Of a stretch of DNA of 64,000 bases, positions 52,586-63,932 are shown piece by piece (positions within the stretch are counted from its first letter, which is position 1; each line of letters starts with the position of its first letter). The DNA lies in contig NC_087069.1 of the NCBI RefSeq assembly GCF_963678635.1, forward strand, positions 14,482,660 through 14,546,659. The letters run 5' to 3'. The position numbers were made by a program, and so were the translations under genes. Below the pieces are notes generated by a model. That model was not told where the DNA came from, did not search any database, and saw only the letters and a program-made list of their open reading frames with translations. Source of the DNA: Symsagittifera roscoffensis (Eukaryota; Xenacoelomorpha; Acoela; Convolutidae).

Positions 52586-53000
52586 CAGTGGCGTGCGCAG
52601 ATTTTTTTTGGTGGGGGGGGGGGGTGTGTTTTTTCGAGAAAAAAAATTGAAAATTTTGTCGGCCAATTTACCAATTTGATTTTCTGAGCTCTCCTAAAAT
52701 TCTATTAGTACCTCATTTTGACAAAAAAAATTTTTTGCCGCGGGCAAAATTTTGAAAACACAGGTTAAAGATGACATTTTGAGCACTTAACAAAAGGGTG
52801 ACCAAAAAGTTGCGTTTTTTCTGCGCGCGCTCCTCAAATGTAATTATATTTGTGCCGAAAAGCCTATAAAATTTTTTGACTTAGGTCAGCCAAAAATGGA
52901 CCTCCAAAACTATACCAACGGGCGGACCCTTTTGAAAAATAAAAATTTGGCAGCCAGAAAGAAATGAAAGCCCCCCCCCCCCCCCTTTGACATGCTACTG
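52586..53000. mobile_element. hAT-like MITE (415 bp) with 8-bp target duplication
   Basis: The ends CAGTGGCGTGCGCAG and, inverted, CAGTAGCATGTC enclose G and C runs. The flanks ATACAGAG (52578-52585) and ATACAGGG (53001-53008) match at 7 of 8 positions. Shared interior motifs with the 14748 and 16138 elements include GACCAAAAAGTTGCGTTTTT and GCGCGCGC. Confidence 0.7.
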
Positions 53001-53395
53001 ATACAGGGTGTTCCAAAAGATCCCAACTGAAAGTACGCCTTAAAAATCGAACCGAAACTTTGCACACTAAGGAAATTAAGATAGAGAATATCTGATAAAG
53101 GAAACGTTGAACAGCTTATGGGTATCGATCTGGAAATATTTGGGTTGCCAAACGAGTATGCTTACACTAGAATATGTAGCGGATGCCGTCGCTACTCGAA
53201 TAATACTTGGATACTTTCGATACACGAAATTTTTATGAGTGGCGTACTATCCGCACTTATGATCGATTCAAGTTTAATTGAGGCCAACTATAGGAGGTCA
53301 CTTCTTTTTAACCAAATGCTAGCACTTGTATTTGGTAGTGGCAGTAAAAAAACTTGTAGTTTTTTTTAAAAAATTTTGAATAAAAACATTTAGAG

Positions 53396-53455
53396 AGCTG
53401 TTAAAGGGCAGTCGAAAAATTCAAGATGTTGCTCTGATATACAGGCAAATTTGTT
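53396..53455 (+). repeat. Diverged end of the hairpin-ended repeat
   Basis: GGCAGTCGAAAAATTCAAGATGTTGCTCTGATATACAGGC resembles the 3' end of the family, with the hairpin degraded. Weak. Confidence 0.3.
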
Positions 53456-53690
53456 GTTTTAACGTTTACCGTTCACCGAGATTACAAATAAAATCGTTGG
53501 CCATATTTTTATATTTGAACGATCAGTTAAATCAAAATATAAGAGAATATGCGACATTGGGATCTGAAAGATTAATGATGAAGAAAGTGGTTTTGGAATG
53601 ACGAAACAAAGTTAGAACATATGTGCACTTAAATGGTGCCCAAATTGACGATACCATTTGCACAATTTAATAGATCGTTCAGCTTATGGA

Positions 53691-53761
53691 TCATAGGTGA
53701 TACTGTAGTTTTCACCTATGATATGGATCATAGGTGAAAAACGTCTACAATATCACCTATG
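53691..53761. repeat. Nested palindrome around CATAGGTGAAA
   Basis: The inner arms TTTCACCTATGAT/ATCATAGGTGAAA (53710-53739) are flanked by outer arms CATAGGTGATACTGTAG/CTACAATATCACCTATG (53692-53761), so the region can fold in two alternative hairpins or a cruciform. No neighbouring gene is evident. Confidence 0.75.
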
Positions 53762-54422
53762 TTTCAAATAATATACATACTTTGTTTCCTGCATTTATTT
53801 TTAGCAATATTAAAAGATTTTTATTGTGAAACCTTTTTGTGAAACCTTTTTCACAAGTTCATTGAATTTTTATCATTCCATGTGGAATTAAATTTTTTAG
53901 CAAATATAATTTTTTAAGCAAAATTTGTTATGCTATTGCAAGCGGTGTATTGGTGCAAAGCGGTGTATTGGTCTTCATAAAACAAAGAGGCCTGAAAACA
54001 GACATAGTTTGCTTAATGGCGATCTCCTGGACTATCTTTTGAGTTTAACTGATTTTGATTACCTCAAGGAAAGCTTGGGGAAAATCAAATCTGCTATAAT
54101 AATAAAAGCTTTTTGGTCAGAATTGATAATCCAAAGCAAAATCTTCAATCTGAGTCTTTAGAAAAAATCAATCTGAGTGTTTTTGTTCAGTGACTTAAAT
54201 AGGCAAAAATTGAAAACATACTTCGATTAAACTTCAATTACAGTTTTAAATTTGATTCAGCAATCACTACCCCTCATTTTATCAGATTTTCAACTATTTC
54301 AGCTGCCTTTTGCTAAAATAAATTAACAGAAGAAAAAGTGAGAAAACCAGATATTTTTTATTGGTTTTTTAAGTTTTCCTCTATTTTCATTTTTTTTCGG
54401 GTAATTCGGGACTCTGTTCAAG

Positions 54423-54613
54423 GTAACTACTGTGTATGGAGGAATGGGGGGAAATGCCCAGCTGGGATGAAGGAGAAGTCACAAATCACCACAGAGATGA
54501 ATGGGGGAGTGCATGAGAGTAGAATAGGGAAGGCTCTGGGGGACTCCCGATATGTTGAAAACCCACGCACCCACCAAGTGAACTATATCAACTTCCGAAT
54601 CTGTTGTCAATAA
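54423..54613 (+). CDS. Probable terminal exon with apextrin-like (ApeC) C-terminal pattern
   Basis: An acceptor after a T-rich tract ends in AG at 54421-54422. The frame then reads GNYCVWRNGGKCPAGMKEKS and ends VNYINFRICCQ before TAA 54611-54613. The order YC-x4-GG-x-CP-x-GM near the start and CC at the end recalls the ApeC domain of apextrins, secreted proteins linked to innate recognition and adhesion in invertebrates. The middle (WDDED-type region) is not conserved, so the match is partial. Upstream exons not found. It may be a pseudogene or a diverged member. Confidence 0.35.
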
Positions 54614-55154
54614 GAGAAACAGACTATGCTTAGACCGGCTGGATAGATTTTCATAAATCCTACGCGCCAATCGCAGAAGTTATTATTATCTTCGATACTA
54701 TTAATGATAGTAAATCACAGACACAGCCATATACCTTGAACCTTTTTTCAGCCTCGACTTTTTAGAACTACCGCTGTAATGAAAGTTATTGTAATAAACT
54801 GATTATGACAGAGTATATGAAAAAAATTGGTTCCACGGGTTTAACATTGTGACATTGTGAAAATTGATTCATTCTTATAGTATAAACATTATTAATTAAC
54901 AAGAAGCACTATCGGGTACTAATTTTTTCATATATATTTTTTTCATTTCAATGGTTCAAATGTGTTCTGTGAATGTATAAATCATTCAGATTGATGGTAT
55001 GGGAATATAACTGACACTACGTGTAATTGAAAATACATCTTACTTGGCATCTTTAGTCCGACCACCACCCCGACCACCCCGTAGGGGTGATAAGGGAGTT
55101 ATTAACTAACACAGACGTCAGCCAGTTTCCTAAGTTCAGCCAATTTTGATATCA

Positions 55155-55416
55155 TAATAAGGGATTCGACCACCTGCCGACCCCTTTGATACTTTTTCAG
55201 AAATTTTTCAAAAAGTGCCCAAAAACGGCTTTTTTGACTGTTTTTTCAAAAATTTGCCTACGGCGCAGAAAATTTAGCCAAAATAGGGGCAAAACAGTGC
55301 TTTGGGAGAGCTCGGAAATCAATTTGGTTGACCTAAAAAAAGGTCATCAAAATGTTCGATTTTTTTTGAAAATACGCCCCCCCCCCCCTCGAGAAAATCC
55401 TAGGTCTGCCCCTGGT
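55155..55416. mobile_element. Truncated hAT-like MITE copy
   Basis: Begins inside the element at GGGATTCGACCACCTGCCGA, shares GCCTACGGCGCAGAAAATTT and GTGCTTTGGGAGAGCTCG with the 14748 copy, and ends CCTAGGTCTGCCCCTG. The left end is missing. Confidence 0.65.
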
Positions 55417-56400
55417 TGTTATAGTAATCCTTTGTGCAGTAGGGAGCAGAAGTTCGCCAAGTTCTGATGATACGTTTTATTAAGTTCGATTGCGTTTTTT
55501 TCACTTACGTTTTCACGGTTTATTGATTTTTTCCTGATTTTTGAGCTGAACAAAATGTATAGCACTGATAAGCAAAAACCGGATATAATAAACTAAAGCA
55601 AAAATAACAAAGCTCGTTTCTCTCAATTTAAGCTAACCTAGGACGAAAACCGATGGTGCAGTTAATTTCCAGGAATTTTAAACATTACGCCCTGCAACCG
55701 GGTCATTTAAAATGGTTCAAATTTCGGGCGGCAAGCAACTTGATAGTAGTATTTTTAAACAAGATTGAGCCTGTTTGCTGTCCTAACTTTGACCTAAATA
55801 AAATGACCCGCTTAAAGGGTGTAACTTTGGTCGGAAGTTCCACAAAAAGAAACCATGCAATAGATGGTAAAATTCTAAATAATTGTTGTCTTCACCCCTT
55901 TGTTTGCTCCAGATTTAAGTCAATTTGAGAGAAACGATTATGAAAATTTTTCTCTAATACAGAGTGTTTAAAATAAATTGTTATTTTTGTAAACGGTAAA
56001 TTTTGCTAAGAAAAGATTAGGAGAAAATTTTTTCTACCAATGGAAAGAACGAATGGACTGAGCTCTTGTGACCTGCTGAATTTGCTTCTAAAAATGTAGG
56101 AAATGTCTGTTTTTTGCGTTACCAGACTTGTAACCTTTTCTTCAACTTATTCAATGAATCCCAACAAATATAGATCCATATTGCACTGCTAGAACCTTCC
56201 AGTCTTTGAATGTGTTCTCGTGGGTTAACAGGATGTATGATTTTCTCCCAAGTGGCCTCACAGGCAAAAATCGAGTGGTTAAGATCTAAGCTTTAAAAAC
56301 CGTTTTAGGATACGCACTTTGATAGTTGGGCTCTGATAAATTGCAAACGAGATGAATTTTAAGGTCTATCGAGCAGTGAACGCCTCAAAAAGTTGATTTT
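55417..56400. other. Unassigned sequence
   Basis: A 91-codon ORF (55653-55928) has no splice or compositional support. Otherwise AT-rich. Confidence 0.35.
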
Positions 56401-56439
56401 ATTCAAAAAAAATGAACAAAAATTCTTTAAAAATTCAGA

Positions 56440-56720
56440 TTTTTTATCATCCCCCACATGCCCTATAAGAAACAAAGTGACTGATTTAGCTCCCAGTAGC
56501 GTAGTAGTTTTGACAAACAGCCTGCTTCAACCAATTTGAAACAATTTTTACGGCGGATTAAACCACCTCTCTTACGCGTTAATAGCGGTAAATATATCAG
56601 GCGTTAATTGACACAAAATGACCATTTTTGCAACGTTTCAGCCATCATAACTTAACAAATAGCGGTCACATATGGAAAATTTTTACAAACTTGAGCTATA
56701 AACAACAATACATTTCGGAT
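56440..56720 (-). repeat. Internal fragment of the hairpin-ended repeat
   Basis: Contains TTACGCGTTAATAGCGGTAAATATA and the CAACCAATTTGAAACAATTTT block of the family on the minus strand, but lacks the hairpin end. Confidence 0.5.
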
Positions 56721-57835
56721 GAAATAATGGCTAGAAATGACATCTAGAAAAACCAAATCTTCTTTTTAAAAAGTGTTTGAAGCTTGAAAATGTGAAACAG
56801 TTGGAAAATGGGGGTATTTTTTATCACGTTGATCTAACTAAAGCAGTTTTTGTTTCTAATCAAATTTCCGTCAGTTCTGCACATTCTCTCCAATTTTGAA
56901 ATCAAACGGTTCAACAGCTATGAAAGCTTTTATAAACTACAGTTTATTTGACACACCCTGGATAACGTTTTCGGTTATTTTGTATCAAGGCTATAGAAGC
57001 TTGTTCAGCTCAAAGTTCGCTGAAAATTCAAAAACTCGCGCGAACTTCTGTTGATCTAATTGTAATTCAGTTTAACCATATCAACAGAACTCGGCATTAT
57101 TGCCTACTGCAACAAGATTCTGTAAAATTAGAGCTAACTCAAAGAAAATTTTTTCAGAAAGCACCCTTTGAAATAGAAAAAACTGAGAATTTATACAGAG
57201 ATAGCAGCCGCCAAATTTTTGCTGAAGATTTTCTCAGCTCTATATAAACTTTTGTTACCGCTTCAAAAAAATTGCACAAATAATTTTCTACTGTACTTTT
57301 TTGGTCAAGTTTTAGCCAAAAAATCAACAGGACAGTACAAATGACAACTTATTTTCCGCTTTACTGGAGTCTAATAAATCAGGTGAAAACTGAAATCTAA
57401 TAGATCAGGACAAACTTTGTATCATTTAGTCAGTAGGAATTGTTCAACGAGGTTGGATTTTTTTTTCAAGCTTAAATAGCATCAAAGTGAATTTGAGCTT
57501 TTTGAATACTCAAGTTTGTTTGGTTGAAACTATTTGTCATCTGTCATTCTATTATGAGCGATTACGTCATATCACTATTTTTTAAACTTCTACCAGTTTT
57601 TACTAAGAACATGCGAAGTTTTTTAAACTTACATTTTATTTTAAGACTTTTATTAATTTCACTAAGGTGAATTCAGTGCCAAAAAAATGGCAAAAAGTGA
57701 CTCTGTTTTTAATTTGAGCACTCAAACCCATTGGTTTGGTGATAAAAATTTCAAGGAGTGAAACTCAAAAAATATTATCTCAAACGCTTCGGATATTCAT
57801 AATACTTTAATCAAAGTACTTTAAAACAAAGGATA
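56721..57835. other. AT-rich intergenic sequence
   Basis: No gene, repeat array or structured element recognised. Confidence 0.4.
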
Positions 57836-58335
57836 ACAAGACTGCTCGTATCAGGGCGAAGCCCTGAATGTTCCGACTGCCTTTTAGGGTTTATGGAGCA
57901 GTAATACTTTGAAAAATTATATGTAACAAAACAAAATGAACAATTTTTTTTCTAAAGTTTGAATTTTTTTTAATGAAAATCATCCCCCCATATAAAGTAC
58001 AAAAGGATAGATTTCGCATTTCGCTCCTTTTAACAAACCAATTATGGCAAAAAAGCTTCTTTCAACCATTTTGGATTAACTCTCCGCTTACGCGTTAATA
58101 GCGCGAAATATGAAGCGCTTTAATTGTCCAAATTTGCAAAAAACGGCAATCTTTAAACCCCCGTAGTCTTACGAAAAATGATCACAGCTGAAATATCTTT
58201 TCAATTTTGAGCTCAAGACAGCAATACTTTTCGAATGTTGAAAAAAATTTTGTCAAAAATGGCTAGTTAAAAAGTCGAAATTTGTCAGAAGAAAAAAAAA
58301 CCCACCCCGAGCACAAATATTCCGTAACAAAAAAA
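57836..58335 (-). repeat. Hairpin-ended dispersed repeat, copy e
   Basis: Minus-strand copy with a perfect end hairpin TCAGGGCGAAGCCCTGA next to ACAAGACTGCTCGTA. The internal TTACGCGTTAATAGCGCGAAATATG region and ACCCACCCCGAGCAC are present. Best-preserved terminal hairpin in the window. Confidence 0.7.
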
Positions 58336-58779
58336 AGCATGTAATAAGTCAATGAAAATTTATAACATCTGACAAATTCAACATTTAAGTTGCCAAAATT
58401 AGCAATGCTGAGTCGGGAACTGAAGATTCCTAAAAAATATTTACGGTGATCTGGAAATCAAAGTTTGGATATCAAGGAAGTTTAATCCACCTTCAAATCT
58501 CAAAGAGAAATTAAAATATCTTATATTTTAAATGAAAATCCAATTGCGCTTTGGAGGCAATGTTTAACTGAACCCAATGTTTTAGCTTTCTCCAATGCAA
58601 CGTTTAAAAATTCTTTAGGCTTATCGTTTAAGAGAAGGACAAGATTGTGATTCTGGAATATCCTAGAATTATTTTTGAAAAAAATCAATTCACTACAGAA
58701 GATGAGCTAAATTCTTTTCCAAGGTTGCAGAGTGCCTGTACATTTTTTTTCAAAGCCAGAAATACTAGCTATTTGCAAA

Positions 58780-59410
58780 CCGATTTGCGCTATGAAAAGT
58801 TTTGAAATATTTCAAAGTTCCATCGCTTGCATAGCTTGCTTAAAAAGTTGAAACATTTCAATTTATCTCAAAGACCGCACTGTTTTGCAAAAAGCTTACG
58901 TTTTTAAGCCAAATTTTCGCAAAAATTTTGTTAGCAAGCTTTTCGCAAACCGATATGACCTTTGAAATAACTTGAAGTTTTTGAAAGTTTCAAACTTTAA
59001 TAGCTCGCCTAGATAAACATAAGCTTTTCGCAAAACGATTCGTTCAACAAAATAACCTGAAATAATTCGAATTTTCATAGCTTTAATAGCTTGCCTAGAA
59101 AAACTTTATTTTATCGCGAATTGATTCGCTCGATGAAAAAACCTGAAATGTTTCAGTATTTCATCGCTTGAATAGCTTCCACAGAAAAACCTAAAGTTTT
59201 GCCATCTGATTTGCTTCTTGAAACCTTTTGAAATGTTTCAAAGTTTCATAGCTTGAATAACAGGCTTGGAAAAACGCCAATTTTTTGGGAACCGATTCGT
59301 TATATGAAACCTAAAGTTTTCAAAAACTATTTACTATTTGGCTCAAGTTAAAATTGATCAAAGTTTCTTGCTTGGATTGCTTGATCAGAACAACGACTAA
59401 TTTTCTGCGA
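58780..59410. repeat. Degenerate tandem repeat, 85-90-bp period
   Basis: About six or seven units of the type GAAATGTTTCAAAGTTTCAT + AGCTTGAATAGCTTGCCTAGAAAAAC + TTTTCGCAAACCGATTCGC. Unit starts near 58813, 58966, 59060, 59146 and 59229. Confidence 0.65.
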
Positions 59411-60440
59411 GCCTATCGATTTTTGGAGGCAGGCTTGCTGGTGTAGGTCTAAATCTGTGTAAATCAACTGCAGAGCTAAAATTTATTTTTAAAAAGATGT
59501 TACCTTCTTGACAAAAAATATCATGCTAGCAAAGAGCTTAAATTAATTATGAAGCATGTGGCTCAAAATACCAAATCTCAAAAAAACGAAATTCTCGAAT
59601 CGAGCTTTTTGAAATTGAACCAGTCATGAAAACAAAGTTGAACAAAGTGCATTATACAAAACAGATCCGCGTTCACCAAAATTGGAATGGACAAGTAACT
59701 TGGTTTAAAATATTTTCTTATTACAGAAATATTTGCTTTGCGCGTTGATCATTTTTCATTAATTAAAAAACTACGGAGCAAAAAAAACATTAAGGGGTTG
59801 GTTTTGAAGTTTATTTCGATCAAGTATTGGCTAGCTTAATTAAGCCAAACCGGCATTCATTATCTGCATTCATTAATATCTGCATTCAATAAAACTGCTT
59901 TAGTTTTGTGAAATTATGTTCATAAACAGATTTTGTTAGTTCAACGTAGTAGCAAACCGCATTTCGTGAAAATTAGCTTATTCGCGTATTCAAAGATCTA
60001 TAGAATTGATATCTCCTTAGCTAATTAAATAAGTTAGAAACTGCTAAGCTTGTGACAATATTAATTTTCGGTTATCTGATACATAAGCTTACTGACCTAA
60101 CTGATAAGGGTTTATTATGAAAAGAGCTTCGGTTGCGGGAATCTTTAAATATTTATCTTTAGTTTTTCTCTTTTTATGAAATAATTTTGCTCTCTGATGA
60201 ACAGACAGTAGAAAAAATTTAGCTACTCATTTTTTAAAATAATCCACATTAACAATCATAACAATTTTTTATCAATAAGAATGAATTTGATCTCTCAAAT
60301 TTATCACAGTTTGGTCACAATTATTCTGCTTTTTAAGAATCACTGAACGCATTTCAAACTCTTATATAGGCAAACCGCGATGAGTTTTTTTCTGCATTTT
60401 TTCTTAAGAAAAGTCTTGAAATTTGTTCAGGTTTAATTTT
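59411..60440. other. AT-rich intergenic sequence
   Basis: No ORF of note or repeat array. A short duplication ATTCATTA-ATCTGCATTCA occurs near 59853-59888. Confidence 0.4.
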
Positions 60441-60569
60441 GATTTTTCGCGGTTTGACTTTTGATTTCTTTCGAAGTTCAGTTCAATTCTTCTGTAAAAG
60501 AAAGGCAAACTCAACTATCGAACAGCAAAAGTGTACAGGTCACAAAAATGTCATCGACTTCTAGTAATT

Positions 60570-61124
60570 CTAAATTAGGAGATCGAACTGTACTTTTTGT
60601 GAATTGTAAAAGGTTTCCGCAACAAGGACGCTTCCTTTTGTTCTTCTTTTGTATTTTAAATTACTCCAGTTTGTCTGAGTCTTAATCTTTTTGTTCCGAC
60701 CTTCGTAACGAAAGTAATGGAGTCTTTGGGCCAGGTTTTTTTTCTTCAGACAATTTCTACTTCTTAACTAGCCATTTTTGACGGAATTTTTTAAATATCT
60801 TTAAAATTGTACTGTTAGCCGAGCTTAAATTTGAAAAAATGTTTCGCCAGTGATCTTTTTTCGGAAAGTTAAGGGAGTTTAAAGATTGTAATTTTGGCCA
60901 ATTAGAGACAATTAACGCGCGATATATTTCGCGCTATTAACGCGTAAGCAGAGATTTTTTCCGTCTTATCAATCGTTCCAAATTAGTTGAGCGGAGCTTA
61001 TTTGCCATAGTCGATTTGTTGCTAGGAATTTTTACAGTTAATTTTTTTCATGTTATTATTGCTCCCAAGACCTTAAGAGGCAGTAGGAACATTCAGGGCT
61101 TCGTCTTGATACGAGCAGCCTTGT
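60570..61124 (+). repeat. Hairpin-ended dispersed repeat, copy d
   Basis: Plus-strand copy with TTTTTGTTCCGACCTTCGTA, AACGCGCGATATATTTCGCG, a diverged hairpin (TCAGGGCTTCGTCTTGA) and the terminus ACGAGCAGCCTTGT. The upstream part (60461-60620) encodes a short NCKRFPQQ-containing frame like that at 12.25 kb. Confidence 0.65.
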
Positions 61125-61590
61125 CTAGTATGGTTTTTGTTTTGACTTGATGTTGTGTAAAACCATAAGTTATCGTAATCAACATAAAATATTCTGTCAT
61201 ATTATACAGTTATTGATTGCGCTGCTGTAAAGATTTGCTGCATTTAAGAAAGCAAAAAAAATTGATTTTAATGAACTTTCAAGGTTATCATTATAATAGA
61301 TTACAATGTTACGCTCAGAAAACAAAGTCGGATAAAAATGGATTTAAATCCGTTTTTAAGCAAAAAGTTAAGGCATTATAAACAATTTAAAACGCAATAT
61401 AATGGATTTTTTAAAAAGTAGAAAATCACATCAAAATATTTTTTTTACAATTTTTATTTGTTGTTTCACTTCGTGCAAAACTTTGCAAGAATTTCGGCTT
61501 TTATCAAATGAGTAATGCGGAAACTTTGCACAGCGAGTTACGGCCCCAGATTCCGCGAACAGATTCCGTTAGCGAACAGATTCTGTTAAC
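61125..61590. other. AT-rich intergenic sequence
   Basis: No gene or repeat recognised. Confidence 0.4.
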
Positions 61591-61860
61591 TTCTCCCCCC
61601 TAACGTTTTCCCATTTGCTCCCTTACAATCCCCCATCCCCTTTGCCCCTACACTTGATTCAACCCCCCTCCCACCTGAACCACCACACCCAGCCCCTGCA
61701 TCTGAATCTTCGCCCCACCTGAACGACTATCAACCCACCCATGGGTGGGTGTGGGTGGGGGTTGGTTCAGTTGTGAAAATAATTGGAGGTCGGCTGTGAA
61801 AACAATTGGGGATGAAAATTAATTGGGGATGAAAATAATTGGGGTCGGTGCCACCCCCCT
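61591..61860. repeat. C-rich and G-rich low-complexity tract
   Basis: Runs of CCCC (61596-61730) are followed by CCCACCCATGGGTGGGTGTG and GGGG runs, so each strand could form quadruplex or hairpin structures. Four repeats of GAAAATAATTGGGGATG type follow (61775-61845). Confidence 0.6.
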
Positions 61861-62189
61861 CCCACAGCCAAAACTTCTAATAACCTAAAAGAATGTCGAA
61901 AGGATAATAAGAGTATCAAAGTTGCACAGAAACCAATTAATTGAACAACAAGTAACCAACTTTGGTTTGAAAGGTAGAAACGACTTTATGTGCGTTGAAA
62001 TTCGCATTTCAATAAAAAAAAATCTATTATAATTGACTTTGATTGTCAGTGTCCACAAAGGTGAAATAAATCGATTATAATGGATTGAAAATGGATTTTT
62101 CTACCTCGACAAATAGTATTTCTTCAGTTCGTTTTTAATTGATAATAATCGTTTTTTTTTTCATTTTTGTGGACACTGACAATGAAGCT

Positions 62190-62872
62190 CACCCGAGTCG
62201 AGATTTTTCACCTAATTTGAAGCAAGATTTGAGCGGTTTGAGCGGTTTTTTTAGACAATTATGCTCAAAATCTTGCTTCAAAATGAGCGGTTTGAGCGGT
62301 TTTTGAGCGGTTTATCCAAAAAAAAACGCTCAAAAACCGCGCAAGATTTGAACGGTTTTGAGCGGTTTAACCAAAAAACCGTTCAAAAACCGCTCAAATC
62401 TTGCGCGGTTTTTGAGCGGTTTTTTTAGATAAACCGTTCAAAAACCGCTCAAACCGCTTATTTTGAAGCAAGATTTTGAGCGTAATTGTCTAAAAAAAAC
62501 GCTCAAACCGCTCAAATCTTGCGCGATTTTTGAGCGATTTTTTTAGATTAACCTAGAAGTGTGACCCGGTTTTTTATCAGGCAATTGTATGATAAGTTTT
62601 CAAAAATCACCGCAAGAAATGAGCAGATTTTTAAGCAAGATTTGAGCTGTTTGAGCGGTTTTTTTTCAAAAAAGCCGTCCAAACCGCCCAAACCGCTCAA
62701 ACCGCTCAAATCGTGCTGAAAAACCGCTCAAACTGCTCATATCTTGAGCGGTTTTTGAGCGGGATCTCGACCCGGGCAACTAGAATCATTTTTTATTCAT
62801 GGAATTTCAAGGCGGGTTACCTAATTTAGTGAAACTAATTTTTAATTATGTTAGACAGACTGGTCCCTGTCG
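62190..62872. repeat. GAGCGGTTT palindromic repeat, tandem unit 1
   Basis: Dozens of GAGCGGTTT/AAACCGCTC motifs in both orientations form large hairpins. Outer parts CCCGAGTCGAGAT (62191) and ATCTCGACCCGGG (62765) are inverted, suggesting a fold-back element. The unit is repeated at an offset of 683-688 bp. Confidence 0.8.
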
Positions 62873-63557
62873 AAAATCACCGCAAGAAATGAGCGGTTTT
62901 TTAAGCAAGATTTGAGCGGTTTGAGCGGTTTTTTTAGACAATTATGCTCAAAATCTTGCTTCAAAATGAGCGGTTTGAGCGGTTTTTGAGCGGTTTATCC
63001 AAAAAAAAAACGCTCAAAAACCGCGCAAGATTTGAACGGTTTTGAGCGGTTTAACCAAAAAACCGCTCAAAAACCGCTCAAATCTTGCGCGGTTTTTGAG
63101 CGGTTTTTTTAGATAAACCGTTCAAAAACCGCTCAAACCGCTTATTTTGAAGCAAGATTTTGAGCGTAATTGTCTAAAAAAAACGCTCAAACCGCTCAAA
63201 TCTTGCGCGATTTTTGAGCGATTTTTTTAGATTAACCTAGAAGTGTGACCCGGTTTTTTATCAGGCAATTGTATGATAAGTTTTCAAAAATCACCGCAAG
63301 AAATGAGCAGATTTTTAAGCAAGATTTGAGCTGTTTGAGCGGTTTTTTTTCAAAAAAGCCGTCCAAACCGCCCAAACCGCTCAAACCGCTCAAATCGTGC
63401 TGAAAAACCGCTCAAACTGCTCATATCTTGAGCGGTTTTTGAGCGGGATCTCGACCCGGGCAATTAGAATCATTTTTTATTCATGGAATTTCAAGGCGGG
63501 TTACCTAATTTAGTGAAATTAATTTTTAATTATGTTAGACAGACTGGTCCCTGTCGA
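62873..63557. repeat. GAGCGGTTT palindromic repeat, tandem unit 2
   Basis: Almost identical to unit 1 over its length, with a few substitutions. Both end with GACTGGTCCCTGTCGA. Very recent duplication or assembly duplication. Confidence 0.8.
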
Positions 63558-63932
63558 TGACTTTTGGTGTTGACGATATCCCGATAATAAGTGGATTTTC
63601 AGATCGCGCTTACACTCAGATTTGTTGAGATAGATTTTAAGCATCCTTTTTACCTGTAAATTGTAGAGATTTGAACGAAAGTGTTGTAGGCTTTTGAACC
63701 ACTGGTTAGGGATTGCTTGACTAGATTGAAAAAAATGGGAATTGGAATTGCTCAATGTGAGAAAAGGCTTGTGTCTCAATGTCTCGGCATTAAGGCTGAT
63801 GATTTTCTTTATCGATTAATATGAGTTGTAGCAATCGTTTTCGCCACTACAGCTTCAGCATTTTCCCATCTTGTTTCTGCGAAACTTAACAGAATGAACA
63901 AAAAAACGTTAAAACAGTAACATAAACCACAA

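Noticed and set aside
53118..53369. 83-codon ORF after the MITE
   Set aside because: Some coding-like composition, but it starts 118 bp beyond the MITE with no splice signal and ends in a K/F-rich run. Too weak.
55653..55928. 91-codon ORF
   Set aside because: No acceptor or donor, mixed composition, and near-repeats of TGACCCG inside. Likely chance.
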